Source: Methanospirillum stamsii
GTDB taxonomy: Archaea; Halobacteriota; Methanomicrobia; Methanomicrobiales; Methanospirillaceae
DNA: 64,000 nucleotides
Direction: 5' to 3'
Assembly (NCBI RefSeq): GCF_003173335.1
Contig: NZ_QGMZ01000001.1
Span: forward strand, 1 to 64,000
In this document: positions 1-9,400 of the stretch, one piece after another
Layout: the number at the start of each line of letters is the position of its first letter
Position numbering within the stretch: position 1 is the stretch's first letter
Made by a program: the position numbers and the translations under genes
The notes under the pieces: model-generated
What the model was told of the DNA's origin: nothing
Database searches by the model: none
Seen by the model: only the letters and a program-made list of their open reading frames with translations

Positions 1-1
1 G

Positions 2-100
2 GAGTTAGAAGAATTAAAAGAGAATGAGGGGATTTATCGTTATGCGTCAGCGGGAATCAAGGTCTTAATGGATCCGGTTTTTCATGGAAAAAGGAGATGA
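2..100 (+). CDS. C-terminal end of a gene cut by the window edge
   Basis: An open frame enters from the left edge and ends at TGA, giving 32 residues that finish in HGKRR. No motif identifies the family. It is followed by more than 300 bp without a convincing intact gene, so it is probably the last gene of its transcript. The product cannot be named from this fragment. Confidence 0.45.
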   Translation, partial: ELEELKENEGIYRYASAGIKVLMDPVFHGKRR

Positions 101-230
101 GGTATGCGGTTTTCTTACTATTTTTTCTCATCCTCCAATAATTAGTCAAGATCTTTATAAATTTTCAAGATGAAACCACTTCCATCCTGGTTTCTGACAA
201 GTTGTTATCCAGTATCCAGATCTCTTCACA

Positions 231-287
231 TTAATACTGGGTAACGATTTCCCCCTTTGAATTCATTCTGATAATTCCAATCTCCAT
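231..287 (-). pseudogene. Possible AbrB-type antitoxin N-terminal remnant
   Basis: The gap at 101-434 holds no complete gene. On the minus strand an 18-residue ORF begins MEIGIIRMNSKGEIV and stops at once. This resembles the swapped-hairpin start of SpoVT/AbrB-type antitoxins, which typically continue IVIPK. The codons after the stop do not clearly restore the family. The call rests on one short motif and could be coincidence, although several toxin-antitoxin remnants lie elsewhere in the window. Confidence 0.25.
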
Positions 288-434
288 ACACAATCAGTAT
301 AAAACTATCTTCCATATCACAATACATCATTCACATTCCGGAGAGTAAAATTCTATTATACTAAACAGACTACGGCTTTTAATTAAACCTTCTTTGAAGA
401 AACATTCATACTTTTACTCTGCCAATTATTTTAT

Positions 435-599
435 ATGGAATATGAGGGTGACCCACAGGAGAATATCGGTAAGCCATATGAACGGGGTATGCTACCATAC
501 GGAGGAGGTGTTGGTAAGGGTGGACTTATCGCCTTTGTTGTTACAAAAAAAGAGTTCGATGACAAGATGCGTCGATTAGATGAGGCAGGTGTTTGTTGA
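435..599 (+). CDS. Small ORF coupled to a PIN-domain gene, putative antitoxin
   Basis: A 54-residue ORF begins at ATG 435 (MEYEGDPQENIGKPYERG) and ends TGA at 597-599, inside the first codons of the PIN gene whose TTG start is at 593. The 7-nt overlap is the usual arrangement of a VapB-like antitoxin before a VapC-like toxin. It contains a glycine-rich stretch (GGGVGKGG) and a charged C-terminal helix (KKEFDDKMRRLDEAG). No known antitoxin fold is recognisable, so the role comes from context alone. Confidence 0.45.
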   Translation: MEYEGDPQENIGKPYERGMLPYGGGVGKGGLIAFVVTKKEFDDKMRRLDEAGVC

Positions 600-1051
600 A
601 ACCTGTTTTCCTCGATACCTGCATTTTTTTTGAATGTATTAAGGATTCGAAGAAAAAGACCATAATCAGCCATGCAATTCATCTTGGGTTTCCTCTAGTA
701 ACCTCAATTACCGTTATGGGGGAAGCAGTGGACCAAATGAGAAAGCGTTCAGTTAGATCGGAGCTCATCCTTTCCTTCATCAATCTTTATGAAGAATGGA
801 ATGTTGCCACCCTTTATCCTGATCAAGTTGTGGCACGTATCTGCAATTGTATGGCCAATCATGAGATAGATTTCCGGGTGGAAAAAACAGATCGTGTACA
901 TATGGGATATGCTATGTCGAATGGCTGTACCTATTTTTTAACTTCTGATAAAAATCTTATTAAATACCGAATACCTAAATTACTTGAAAATGCTGGGTTC
1001 TTTAAGCCTGAAACTCTCACCCTCGAAGAATTTACGGAGCATTTGAATTAA
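593..1051 (+). CDS. PIN-domain protein, putative VapC-like ribonuclease
   Basis: This 152-residue protein begins FLDTCIFFECI, matching the first PIN motif (hydrophobic strand followed by a catalytic Asp). A conserved-type central acidic residue lies in the VMGEAVDQM region, and a late segment HMGYAMSNGCTYFLTSDKN matches the third and fourth PIN motifs (final Asp in TSDKN). PIN proteins are Mg-dependent RNases, often toxins. It overlaps the small upstream ORF by 7 nt, which supports a toxin-antitoxin pair. The TTG start is inferred from that overlap. All acidic motifs appear present, so it may be active. Confidence 0.7.
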   Translation: MLKPVFLDTCIFFECIKDSKKKTIISHAIHLGFPLVTSITVMGEAVDQMRKRSVRSELILSFINLYEEWNVATLYPDQVVARICNCMANHEIDFRVEKTDRVHMGYAMSNGCTYFLTSDKNLIKYRIPKLLENAGFFKPETLTLEEFTEHLN

Positions 1052-1123
1052 CTCCGTTTAATTCCTATTATGCATTCCTGGTAGAACTTGCCCGATAAGT
1101 TCACTCCGGATTTTTTTGAATTA

Positions 1124-1439
1124 ATGATTAGCCCAATAATCGGAAAGGTCTTTCAAAATGCGATGGACAAAACGATCCGTCATGTGAAGGGGTCACAACA
1201 GTAATTATTCGCTGTGCTTCTATAAGCAGGATCATTCTGATCACATGGAAAGATGACAAACAAGTATTCCGAATTACCAGAAAACATAGATTCATGAATA
1301 GATTTGGGAAAAATTTAAGGCTTTAACTCTTCATTATCGGAAAATACTCGCGATTCGCGATATTGCCATAATGGAGACAGAGGTATCTGGGAAGAAAACC
1401 CGGTTTGAGATCCTGGTGCCACAGGAAGGGTTCAGTTAG
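1124..1439 (+). pseudogene. Decayed histidine-kinase ATPase domain
   Basis: Three frames together recall the C-terminal HATPase_c region of archaeal histidine kinases. First comes GKVFQNAMDKTIRHVKG, an N-box like the intact EKVLYNLVDNSVRHGE at 37.3-38.9 kb. It is followed in another frame by ILITWKDDKQVF and then RFGKNLRL, a degraded G-box. The third segment is KTRFEILVPQEGFS and a stop, the usual kinase end. Internal stops and frameshifts separate the pieces and no upstream sensor domain remains. The alignment was made by eye against the intact kinase in this window. Confidence 0.65.
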
Positions 1440-1530
1440 GAGAGCAAATCTAGTAATAGTTCATTTTAGTCACGGCAATTTCATATTTCAATATTGAACA
1501 AGGGTTGGGTACCTCTAGATTGAATGCTGT

Positions 1531-2790
1531 TTATGGACCGGGTTTTTTACAGAGTTCAAGGTATCGTTCCATGTGAAAAACCATTGAAAGCGGGATGTTT
1601 AAAAGCGAACCGTCACGATGAACATTAGAAAGGGAAGTCCTAATGGCAATCTGCGGCTTATACCGGTCCATATACACCCTGAGGCTCTTAGCCTTGACAT
1701 TCACTCCAGCTTTCACTTCGACAGGAATTATTGCAGTACCATCGGAAAAAATAAAATCAACTTCAGCTGTCGCTTCTGATGTCCAGTAATAGATTGAATC
1801 GGGAATTATCGATGAAAGTTGCTGAAGAACATACTGTTGAGTTAATGCACCGTTAAACTCCTCAAAAACCTTATTTCGTTCCAGAATAACCTGAAAGGGG
1901 AGTTGGCTCATGACCCGGAGCAAACCACCATCAAGATGATAAATCTTAAAATCATGAAGATCTTCATATGCTTTCATAGGCATCGCTCCCTTTGTGATTC
2001 TTCCAACCCGTCTGATGAGCCCACAATCCAATAGCCATAATAACGCATCTTCATATTCACGAGCTCTGGCACCACTCCTTACAAACCTATAAAGGAATTT
2101 TTTATTCTCCCTTGCAAGTTGTGAAGGAATACTATTCCAGATAAACCGAAGCTTTGGGACCATCGAACGGGGTGCATGTTTCGAGAAATCCTGTTGGTAC
2201 GTATCTAAAATACTTTTTAACGTTATTTCAACCTGGAAAAAATCATGCTGTTCAATCCAGGTATTCAACGCTGCGGGCATTCCTCCTATGATAAAATATT
2301 TTTTCAGGTAATCGTCCAATTTCTCTATGAGAGGTAGAGGAAGCGGCTCTAATCCGCTATTTTGTAGAGATAAAAGTAATTCATGTTCATCATTAGCAAG
2401 AAGAAATTCATGGAATGTCAGGGGCTCGAGTGTCAGAATGTCTACTTTTCCGACAGGAAATGATGTGCCCTCATGAAGTGCAATTCCAAGTAATGATCCT
2501 GCAGAGCAGATTGGATATTCAGGTGCTTCTTCTGCAAAATATTTTAGAGATGTCAGGGCTCGTGGGACTTCCTGAATTTCATCAAATATCAGGAGGGTAT
2601 CCTCGGGAATAATTTTTTTCCCGTGAAGTGCTCCGAGATATTCAATAATTCTATGGGGATTAATGGAACCTTCGAATAAATCAGACATCGTTGGATTATT
2701 TTCAAAATTAATATAGAGAAAGTCTTTAAAACCAGTCCTTCCTAATTCCTTCAGGATCCAGGTTTTTCCTACCTGTCTTGCTCCTTTCAA
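1531..2790 (-). CDS. AAA ATPase with DUF4143, probably N-terminally frameshifted
   Basis: The 419-residue frame carries a Walker A motif GARQVGKT at its start, a Walker B motif TLLIFDEIQE near residue 70, and a C-terminal DUF4143 nuclease-like region with EVDFIFSDG and PVEVKAG. Such ATPases are common, poorly understood archaeal and bacterial proteins. The natural start is probably ATG at 2857, which begins MERLLLQSLHSWRN, but that reading is one base out of frame with the P-loop. The shift lies in a nine-base homopolymer at 2807-2815. Either the gene is broken, or translation starts internally at TTG 2790, or the base run is misread. Confidence 0.75.
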   Translation of the reverse strand: MKGARQVGKTWILKELGRTGFKDFLYINFENNPTMSDLFEGSINPHRIIEYLGALHGKKIIPEDTLLIFDEIQEVPRALTSLKYFAEEAPEYPICSAGSLLGIALHEGTSFPVGKVDILTLEPLTFHEFLLANDEHELLLSLQNSGLEPLPLPLIEKLDDYLKKYFIIGGMPAALNTWIEQHDFFQVEITLKSILDTYQQDFSKHAPRSMVPKLRFIWNSIPSQLARENKKFLYRFVRSGARAREYEDALLWLLDCGLIRRVGRITKGAMPMKAYEDLHDFKIYHLDGGLLRVMSQLPFQVILERNKVFEEFNGALTQQYVLQQLSSIIPDSIYYWTSEATAEVDFIFSDGTAIIPVEVKAGVNVKAKSLRVYMDRYKPQIAIRTSLSNVHRDGSLLNIPLSMVFHMERYLELCKKPGP

Positions 2791-2936
2791 AATTAATGGG
2801 AGACGGTTTTTTTTTGTTTCGCCAGGAATGAAGACTTTGTAGTAATAATCTCTCCATGATGTGCTCTAGGTACTAAGAGACATCACATATACATAAGGAT
2901 GATTGAAAGAAAGATCACATATTAAGTAATGAATAA

Positions 2937-2985
2937 TGTGAATAATGATCACAATAAATCAAGGAATAATGTGTAATTAATCACA
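2937..2985. promoter_or_regulatory. Two TGTG/CACA palindromes, possible operators
   Basis: TGTGA-N7-TCACA at 2937-2953 and TGTG-N8-CACA at 2970-2985 start 33 bp apart. Related half sites (ATCACATA) lie nearer the ATPase gene at about 2883 and 2913. They sit in a very AT-rich gap between the ATPase start (2857) and the small ORFs ending at 3026. A dimeric repressor acting on the ATPase promoter is one reading. No regulator is identified. Confidence 0.35.
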
Positions 2986-3025
2986 TACTTGGCAAAAAAA
3001 GATAATTATTACCGGATACTATCTT

Positions 3026-3181
3026 TCATTCTGGCGATAAAATTTTTAATATCATCGATTTTGCATGAAACCGTGTAACGTCACCATCACCTGTGGTACT
3101 TTCCGAAGTAATTATTTCAAAATCACGGAAAAATCTGTCAATATCTGAATAAATTGTGAGAATTCTTGTTTGGTGATCCAT
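3026..3181 (-). CDS. Small ORF, 51 residues, function unknown
   Basis: The ORF starts at ATG 3179-3181 and reads MDHQTRILTIYSDIDRFFRD, ending KILSPE. Its start overlaps the stop of the upstream 37-residue ORF by one base (TAATG), which suggests translational coupling. No family is recognised. The pair resembles small antitoxin or toxin operons in arrangement only. The ORF could be chance in AT-rich DNA, although its composition is protein-like. Confidence 0.35.
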   Translation of the reverse strand: MDHQTRILTIYSDIDRFFRDFEIITSESTTGDGDVTRFHAKSMILKILSPE

Positions 3182-3294
3182 TACGCACCGATTATTCTTT
3201 TTCTAAAACGATATCTCATTGGTTCAAGATCCATATAGGACAAACTTACAAATGTAATATCCGACCACAAATAAAAAAGGATATCGAAAATCAT
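3181..3294 (-). CDS. Small ORF, 37 residues, first of a coupled pair
   Basis: This short frame starts MIFDILFYLWSDI and ends in a basic tail, RYRFRKRIIGA. Its TAA stop shares one base with the ATG of the following 51-residue ORF. The hydrophobic N terminus and basic C terminus could suit a small membrane-associated peptide, or the C-terminal remnant of a longer lost gene. No function can be assigned. Confidence 0.25.
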   Translation of the reverse strand: MIFDILFYLWSDITFVSLSYMDLEPMRYRFRKRIIGA

Positions 3295-3469
3295 AATGGA
3301 AGGGTTAGTTAAATTTCTCCAGAATTTATCTCTTTTTACATATTGAAGTTAATGTACATTTCACCCTTGTAGTATTTGAAATAAATAAAGATTTCAGAAG
3401 TGATGTGTTTGCCGGGTGATTTGGTGCTTTTAAAAAAAACCTGAAGAAGAATAACTTAAAAAATTAGAT

Positions 3470-4039
3470 TTATTGGGCCTGAACCTGCTGGACCAACGGC
3501 TGTGTGGGTGTTACATTTACCGTCTGCACACTCTGGCTTTGAACCGGAGCAGGAGCCGGAGTTGCCGGAACCTGTGATACAATAACCGGAGTTGTGGTGT
3601 TAGTTACCGGAGCAGTAACAGCCGGTCCTCCTACAGTAAGGTTTATCGCAGAACTTGCACCAGGCTGATATGTAGCAGTCTGGTCAGCGGTTTTATCATT
3701 AATTTTGAAAGTAATTGCCGGAACACCATTTGCAAAATCATTTTCTCCGGTCATCACTATCAACCGTTCATCAAAGGTTCCCATACCTCCAAAACTACCT
3801 GCCTGAGTCATGGTAATTGATCCCTGAAGGGTTCCGTTGACATAGGCAGTAATTACTGATCCTGCCGGAGCAGGAGAACCCTGAATAGCAACTGTCCCAT
3901 AAAATTCACACGGAAGCTGGGGTGAAGATGCAGATACAAGGCCACATAATGCGATACATACACCGGCAGCGAGAAGAGCCGGTATCCAGAGAGAATATTT
4001 GGTTGTCATAATATCATGAAAAAAAGGGATATTTCCCAT
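3470..4039 (-). CDS. Secreted single-module surface protein, last gene of the operon
   Basis: The 189-residue protein has a signal peptide (hydrophobic stretch about residues 16-36 ending VSA) and one beta-rich module starting LPCEFYGTVAIQGSPAPAG. The same module type recurs in the two upstream genes. A Pro/Thr/Val/Gln-rich low-complexity tail (about residues 135-189) could extend through a cell wall or carry glycans. It is the last gene of a four-gene minus-strand operon, starting 8 bp after the preceding stop. An internal ATG at 4009 would give a more typical signal peptide. No membrane anchor is seen at the C terminus. Confidence 0.75.
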   Translation of the reverse strand: MGNIPFFHDIMTTKYSLWIPALLAAGVCIALCGLVSASSPQLPCEFYGTVAIQGSPAPAGSVITAYVNGTLQGSITMTQAGSFGGMGTFDERLIVMTGENDFANGVPAITFKINDKTADQTATYQPGASSAINLTVGGPAVTAPVTNTTTPVIVSQVPATPAPAPVQSQSVQTVNVTPTQPLVQQVQAQ

Positions 4040-4047
4040 TTCTGGTT

Positions 4048-6480
4048 TTACCAGCCGGAGTAATCATCCGGCAGGATTACGTTACTTATAGATTCCACGA
4101 TATCATCGAAATACATGAAATCAGCACGGTCTGAAGACATTAAATCCAGGTTCGTAATTGATCCGGGAGTAAACGGATACGTATCACTCCAGGGAGCACT
4201 GGATAATGGGTTTTTCACTTCCGCTTTGTACCAGTATTCATATTCCTGAGGCTTTATCCAGAATGAAATCGGATCACGCTGCTCGATAGACCCGTATGGT
4301 ACATCAACCGTCAGCATATCTTTTTCAACCGGGTTTCCATATTCGCCAAAGGTGAGAACAGAAACAGGATTTGTCGGGTTTGAAAGATCAATGCCTTCAC
4401 GGGTAGCCATGACCCGGTCACCGACCCGGAGTGGATACCCATTAAACTCAGCCTTTCCATAGAAATGCTGGGGTTCCCATGCTGCAGGAGTCGGAGTTGG
4501 TGTCGGGGTTTGTGGAACTGTCGGAAGTGGTCCGGCCCAGAGATGAACGGTCCGGGATATTCCACCTTCGTAGGGAATTTCCCGTGTTTCGTTCAGATAC
4601 GTAATCGTTTCATTGTCATCGGTATTCTCATTGATGAGCCAGGCCTGAGTATACTGCGGCCATCCATCATCCTTTACCCAGAAGGTTATCTTTGCATCAT
4701 CTGGAAGGCATTTTCCCTGGATGGTCAGTTTATCTGCCCAGCTGCTGTTCCCACTACCAAAGTAAGCTGCAGAAACCATTGTAAATGGATTTTCCGGACC
4801 TGATACATCATATCCATCAATCCGTGCCTCAATCTGCCCACCAACTCTGATGTTTGGCTGGCAATTGTGGCAGACTCCTTCAGCATCCAGGAATTCTGTG
4901 CCATCAGTAATTCTGACATCTCCCTGGATGCTCATCGGAATTGAGGGAATACCGGCACACTCAGTCGGAGAAGGAGTTACCGGAATGGGTGGAATTTCTT
5001 CTGGCGAATTTTTCAGTACTGCCAGACGAAGAATTGTTTCCTGTCCTGGCTGATAAGGAACCGTCCAGAGATAAGACCCGTCATCCTGAAGAATGTAAGC
5101 CCTGCTCATCCGGTTATACTGATCAGCTACATAAAACTCAATTTCAGTGCCTTCCGGAATTCCCTGAACCTGTAATTTTGGAGAGAATGTACCAATCTTT
5201 CCAAAAACTCCTTTTGCAGTCTTGATTGGATTGAATTGTCCGGATAATTCATATCCCGGAGCTCTTGCTTCTACCGTGCCTCCACTTTGAATCGGAGTTC
5301 CATAAATCTCAATCGTCCCTACAAAGGTCTGTGGAACTGATGGAACTGCAATCGGAGTCATTGTTGGTTTCGGAGTTATCGGCCCGACTACGATATAATC
5401 TTCTTTGGATTCGGTTGAATCCAGACCAACTGCATCAGCAACCGTCAGATTAACCGAATATTTCCCATCCTTATCATACGTATGAACAGGGTTTTGTGCG
5501 GAATCTCCAGTGCCATCTCCAAAGCTCCAGGCAAATAACGTAGGACTGCCTGAAGATTTATCGGTAAACTGAACTTTCAAAGGTGCCTGCCCGGTCACAG
5601 GAGTTGCAGTGAAATCTGCCTTGAGTATTCCCCCGGAACCGGATGCCGTAATGTACTGTTCTTTGATGATAGATGCACTGCCATCAGTGTTTGAAACAGT
5701 AAGAGTGACGGAATACGTTCCAGGCAGCATATACTGATGAACCGGGTTAGAGATGGTATCAGTTGTTCCATCACCAAAGTCCCATGACCAGAGGGTTGGC
5801 CCGCCGATGGAAAGATCAGTGAAGGTTACCGTGAGTGGCACCATTCCGGATAATGGATCAGCGATAAAATCAGCTACCAGCGGTGACACTGAAGATACCG
5901 GTGGTTCAGTTACCACAGGATTCATCATCTCCGGAAGCTGGGGAGGCATGTCACTAATTGCCGGCTCTGAAATTTTGGATTCAGTTTTGTCATCCACAAT
6001 AACCGGATCAGAAACAATCTCTTCTCCGGTTTTTTCTGTGCTTTCTTCTGGGACAATTTCTGTCGTTTCAGCAGGAATGGATGTGACTGAAGGCGCTTCT
6101 CCTCCAATTGAAAGATCGAGATTAAGACTAATTCCAGGCTGGAAAGTTGTTTCCTGCCAGGCTTTCTGACCATCTATCCAAAAGGTTACCTTCGGACTTC
6201 CTCCAGATAAATCACTGTCTTCTGCGACAATCTTGAGTCGTTGATCAAAAGTTCCCGGCCCTCCATACTTTCCTGCTTCTTCAAGCACATACCGGCCTCG
6301 TTCTGCATCATTGATCTTTGCTGATAAAATAGTCCCTACCGGTGCAGGGGAGCCGTCAATGGTTACAGTTCCGTAAAACTCACAGGGAAGTGCCGGAGCC
6401 CCGGCAGAACAGACAAGTACTGAAGAAAACAGGAGGAGTGTAGCCAGTGCCGTCAGGGCGGCTACTGTTCCTGTATTCAT
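4048..6480 (-). CDS. Large secreted protein with repeated surface modules and two PKD domains
   Basis: The 810-residue protein has a signal peptide (residues 1-26) and then a module starting LPCEFYGTVTIDGSPAPVG. A Ser/Pro/Glu/Val-rich linker precedes two PKD domains (about residues 205-370) with WSWDFGDGTTD and FAWSFGDGTGD. Three divergent copies of the first module follow, starting near FVGTIEIYGTPI, SIQGDVRI and HFYGKAEFNGYPL and separated by Pro/Thr linkers. PKD domains are extracellular beta-sandwiches used in protein or glycan contacts. It lies 6 bp after the upstream gene and is probably co-transcribed. There is no C-terminal anchor, so it may be held in the sheath or S-layer by contacts. 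Confidence 0.8.
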   Translation of the reverse strand: MNTGTVAALTALATLLLFSSVLVCSAGAPALPCEFYGTVTIDGSPAPVGTILSAKINDAERGRYVLEEAGKYGGPGTFDQRLKIVAEDSDLSGGSPKVTFWIDGQKAWQETTFQPGISLNLDLSIGGEAPSVTSIPAETTEIVPEESTEKTGEEIVSDPVIVDDKTESKISEPAISDMPPQLPEMMNPVVTEPPVSSVSPLVADFIADPLSGMVPLTVTFTDLSIGGPTLWSWDFGDGTTDTISNPVHQYMLPGTYSVTLTVSNTDGSASIIKEQYITASGSGGILKADFTATPVTGQAPLKVQFTDKSSGSPTLFAWSFGDGTGDSAQNPVHTYDKDGKYSVNLTVADAVGLDSTESKEDYIVVGPITPKPTMTPIAVPSVPQTFVGTIEIYGTPIQSGGTVEARAPGYELSGQFNPIKTAKGVFGKIGTFSPKLQVQGIPEGTEIEFYVADQYNRMSRAYILQDDGSYLWTVPYQPGQETILRLAVLKNSPEEIPPIPVTPSPTECAGIPSIPMSIQGDVRITDGTEFLDAEGVCHNCQPNIRVGGQIEARIDGYDVSGPENPFTMVSAAYFGSGNSSWADKLTIQGKCLPDDAKITFWVKDDGWPQYTQAWLINENTDDNETITYLNETREIPYEGGISRTVHLWAGPLPTVPQTPTPTPTPAAWEPQHFYGKAEFNGYPLRVGDRVMATREGIDLSNPTNPVSVLTFGEYGNPVEKDMLTVDVPYGSIEQRDPISFWIKPQEYEYWYKAEVKNPLSSAPWSDTYPFTPGSITNLDLMSSDRADFMYFDDIVESISNVILPDDYSGW

Positions 6481-6486
6481 GATACC

Positions 6487-9400
6487 TCACACACCAATGG
6501 CTGCCAGTGTTCCTGGCGTCTCCATGTACAACCAGTATCCCTTCGATGGGAAGAGATAGGTGTTTTCACCTTGTCCACCGTTCACGATGGTAGACTCCCA
6601 CTGCTGATGCTGTGCATCATATCCACGAGTGTAAATCCATCCATCCTTCACAGATTTCAGGGTGTCCTTTGCTGTTGCCGGAGTGCCACCGGTAAATCCG
6701 ATTGCTGCCCATCCGCTTGGAAGGCTTCGGGTCGGTGGAGCACTGACCGGATCGTTCTTGAATTGCAGATTAATGGTATATGGAGTTACTGAATAGATCC
6801 AGTATCCATACAGCGGTGTGATTTCAGTTCCGGTCAGGACCTGGTCCCAGTACTGCTTGTATGGATCATATGCCCAGATTGCATGTCCTCCGGTTGGGAC
6901 ATCCTTGAAGACCACACTGGCATTGCTGGTGGCATCAGAGAGTGTCCGTGCCACTGAAATAAAGTTCCAGCCACTGAAGAGCTGAACTTTCGTCGGATCA
7001 TATGGTCCGATGGTCGGAGTCGGTTGTGGACCACCAATAACCGTGATATAATCGGTCTTGGTTTCACGATCCATTTCATCTCCGAGGGTGACTGTCAGAG
7101 TAACCGTGTACTTTCCACCAAAGGTGTACGTATGTGACGGGTTCTGAACTCCTGCGGAGGTATAGCCGTCACCAAAGTCCCAGAACCAGTTCGTTGGTTC
7201 TCCGGTTGACTTGTCAGTAAACTTAACATTGAGAGGGGAAGCCCCTGAAGTCGGGCTTCCGATGAAGTCTGCGGAAATTTTTGGCTCTCTTACCGTGATG
7301 TAATCGGTCTTTGTAACCGTATCCTCAAGACCTTCTTTGTTCATCACCGTGAGGGAAACGGTGTATACACCGTCATCTGAATAGGTGTGTTTTGGATTGA
7401 CTTCGGTTGAGATTGTTCCATCACCAAAGCTCCAGGACCACTGATTCAGATCCTTTCCGACAGACTTGTCAGTAAATTGGACTTCCAGGGGTTTTCCACC
7501 CTGGGTCGGGGTTCCACTAAAGTCTGCAGTCGGAACACCGTCATTTACAATCGTGAGCGGAAGGACAATGTACTTGTCATCCACAAGACGCTCATCAAGG
7601 AAGTCAGTTATGGCTTTAACAGCCTTTTCACCTTCATAGTAACCCTGTCCTTCAAGTGGGAAGAGCTTGCTCCACTCATCAGGATAAGAAGTTACCATCC
7701 AGATACGGTTTCCTTCAATCGGTGTCCGGACATCAGTCTCCTTTACCATGTCAAACTTGTGGTTGTACATCGGGTGCTGGAGTATGATGCTGTATTCACC
7801 TGGCTTGAGGTCACAGAGGCTTATGTAATTGAGCAGGTTTATCTCAAAGGTATCATCACAGTAGACCGGAATTCTGGCATTGACATACTTGTCATTACCT
7901 ACTTTCTCCTTTCCGAAGATCCACATGTTGATCTCTTTGGTTACATTCTCACCATCACCGGTGTGTGGGAATCCACAAGCAGTTCCGGTCAGCATGATTG
8001 CATCCTGGTCGGTCCAGCTGCATCCGTTCGGACAGCATCCTACCGGAAGTTCCACGATTTGCGGATCGAGGACTGCATCAAAGCAGGGTTCTTCGAAGAT
8101 GATTGTACGTGATGTAGTTGCTGCACAGGCACAATCCAGACAACATGCATTGATTGGCTGGCTTGCTGCGAAGATTGTGTAAGTTGCCGGATTAATTGGT
8201 GCCTTTTCAGTCTTCCAGGTGTATGACCAGGTGCCGTCACTCTTTACCGGAACTTCAATTGCTGTGAACTGGTCGGATTCTTCCTTGCAACCAAGCTCAA
8301 CCATGTCAAGACCCGGCTGTATGATGTTTTCTTCTGCATCCGGAGTCTTCCAGCCGAGGAGATCATTACCGCAACCGTTCTGACATGGTCCGGTCATGAA
8401 GAGGTAAACTTTATCGCTGTCGGTGTTTGTACCGGAGAGCGTGACATCATTACCAAGGTAATACGGAGCTTCCTCCTTGATGTCCATGGTTACAACTCCC
8501 TTGTTAACCTTAACCATTCCATCTCCGTCAATTACTGATTCAGGAGTCTCTTCAACACTCTGAACATGTATACGGTATGAACGGTCAGGTGCAACGTCGG
8601 AGCCTACCGTGAATTCAACTACCTGGTAACCGGTTGTATTTGTCAGAACCTTTGCGTAGTAATATACACCGTTTGCATAGACATTTGATGCCCATGGTTT
8701 GTCATCGGTTGGGACAACATCCCTGATGTTTCCGGTCTTCTCACAACAGTCTGGTGATAATTTTGTGTCACCAATCGGGAATGTGGTTCCGGCAGGATCG
8801 TCAAATGTTATTGTTCCGGCTGAAACACCACTCTGATCTTCACGGATCTTTGGCGGGCGGTCACAGGGTGCACCACTCATCTTTTCTGCACAGCACATTG
8901 TCGGATCTGTTACACCCGGGTCGCACTGCATGATGACAATGATGTAATCCTTGTTCGGCTTTCCACCAACTGTTACGTAGAATGATGAATTTCGGGTAAC
9001 ATCGCCCGGATTGACGATAACATCAACAGATTCGTCAACAATATTCAGAGAAGATGTACTGGTTTCTGTTTTTCCAACTATAACACCGTAAAAATTGTCG
9101 TAATTTTCTTTCAGATTGTTCAGATCAACTACTGCGGAAAATCCATACTCACCATTGATATACCGGCGTTTTCCATCGGAATTCAACGCTCCGGTATTCC
9201 ATCCGGATGAGTTGTCATCATTCTCCGGCCAATACCAGCTGTCTGCATCTACGGCCAGATCCTTGATTGAAATGTCAACATCAGGAATTCCGCTGAGAGT
9301 ACCTCTGAGATTTAAATAATTTTCACTGGAAACGTTAGAATATCCATTGATATCGATGATTCCCAGATCTTCTACAGGAAGTCCTTCTCCACGCTGTTGA

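Noticed and set aside
4465-6173. Several plus- and minus-strand ORFs over the 4048-6480 surface gene
   Set aside because: They lie opposite or within the long PKD gene. Their translations are rich in Ser, Trp and Arg without motifs, as expected from antisense frames of codon-biased DNA.
7477-8182. Plus-strand ORF of 211 codons opposite the giant surface gene
   Set aside because: No start context or domain. The minus-strand frame has clear signal peptide, PKD and repeat structure through this stretch.
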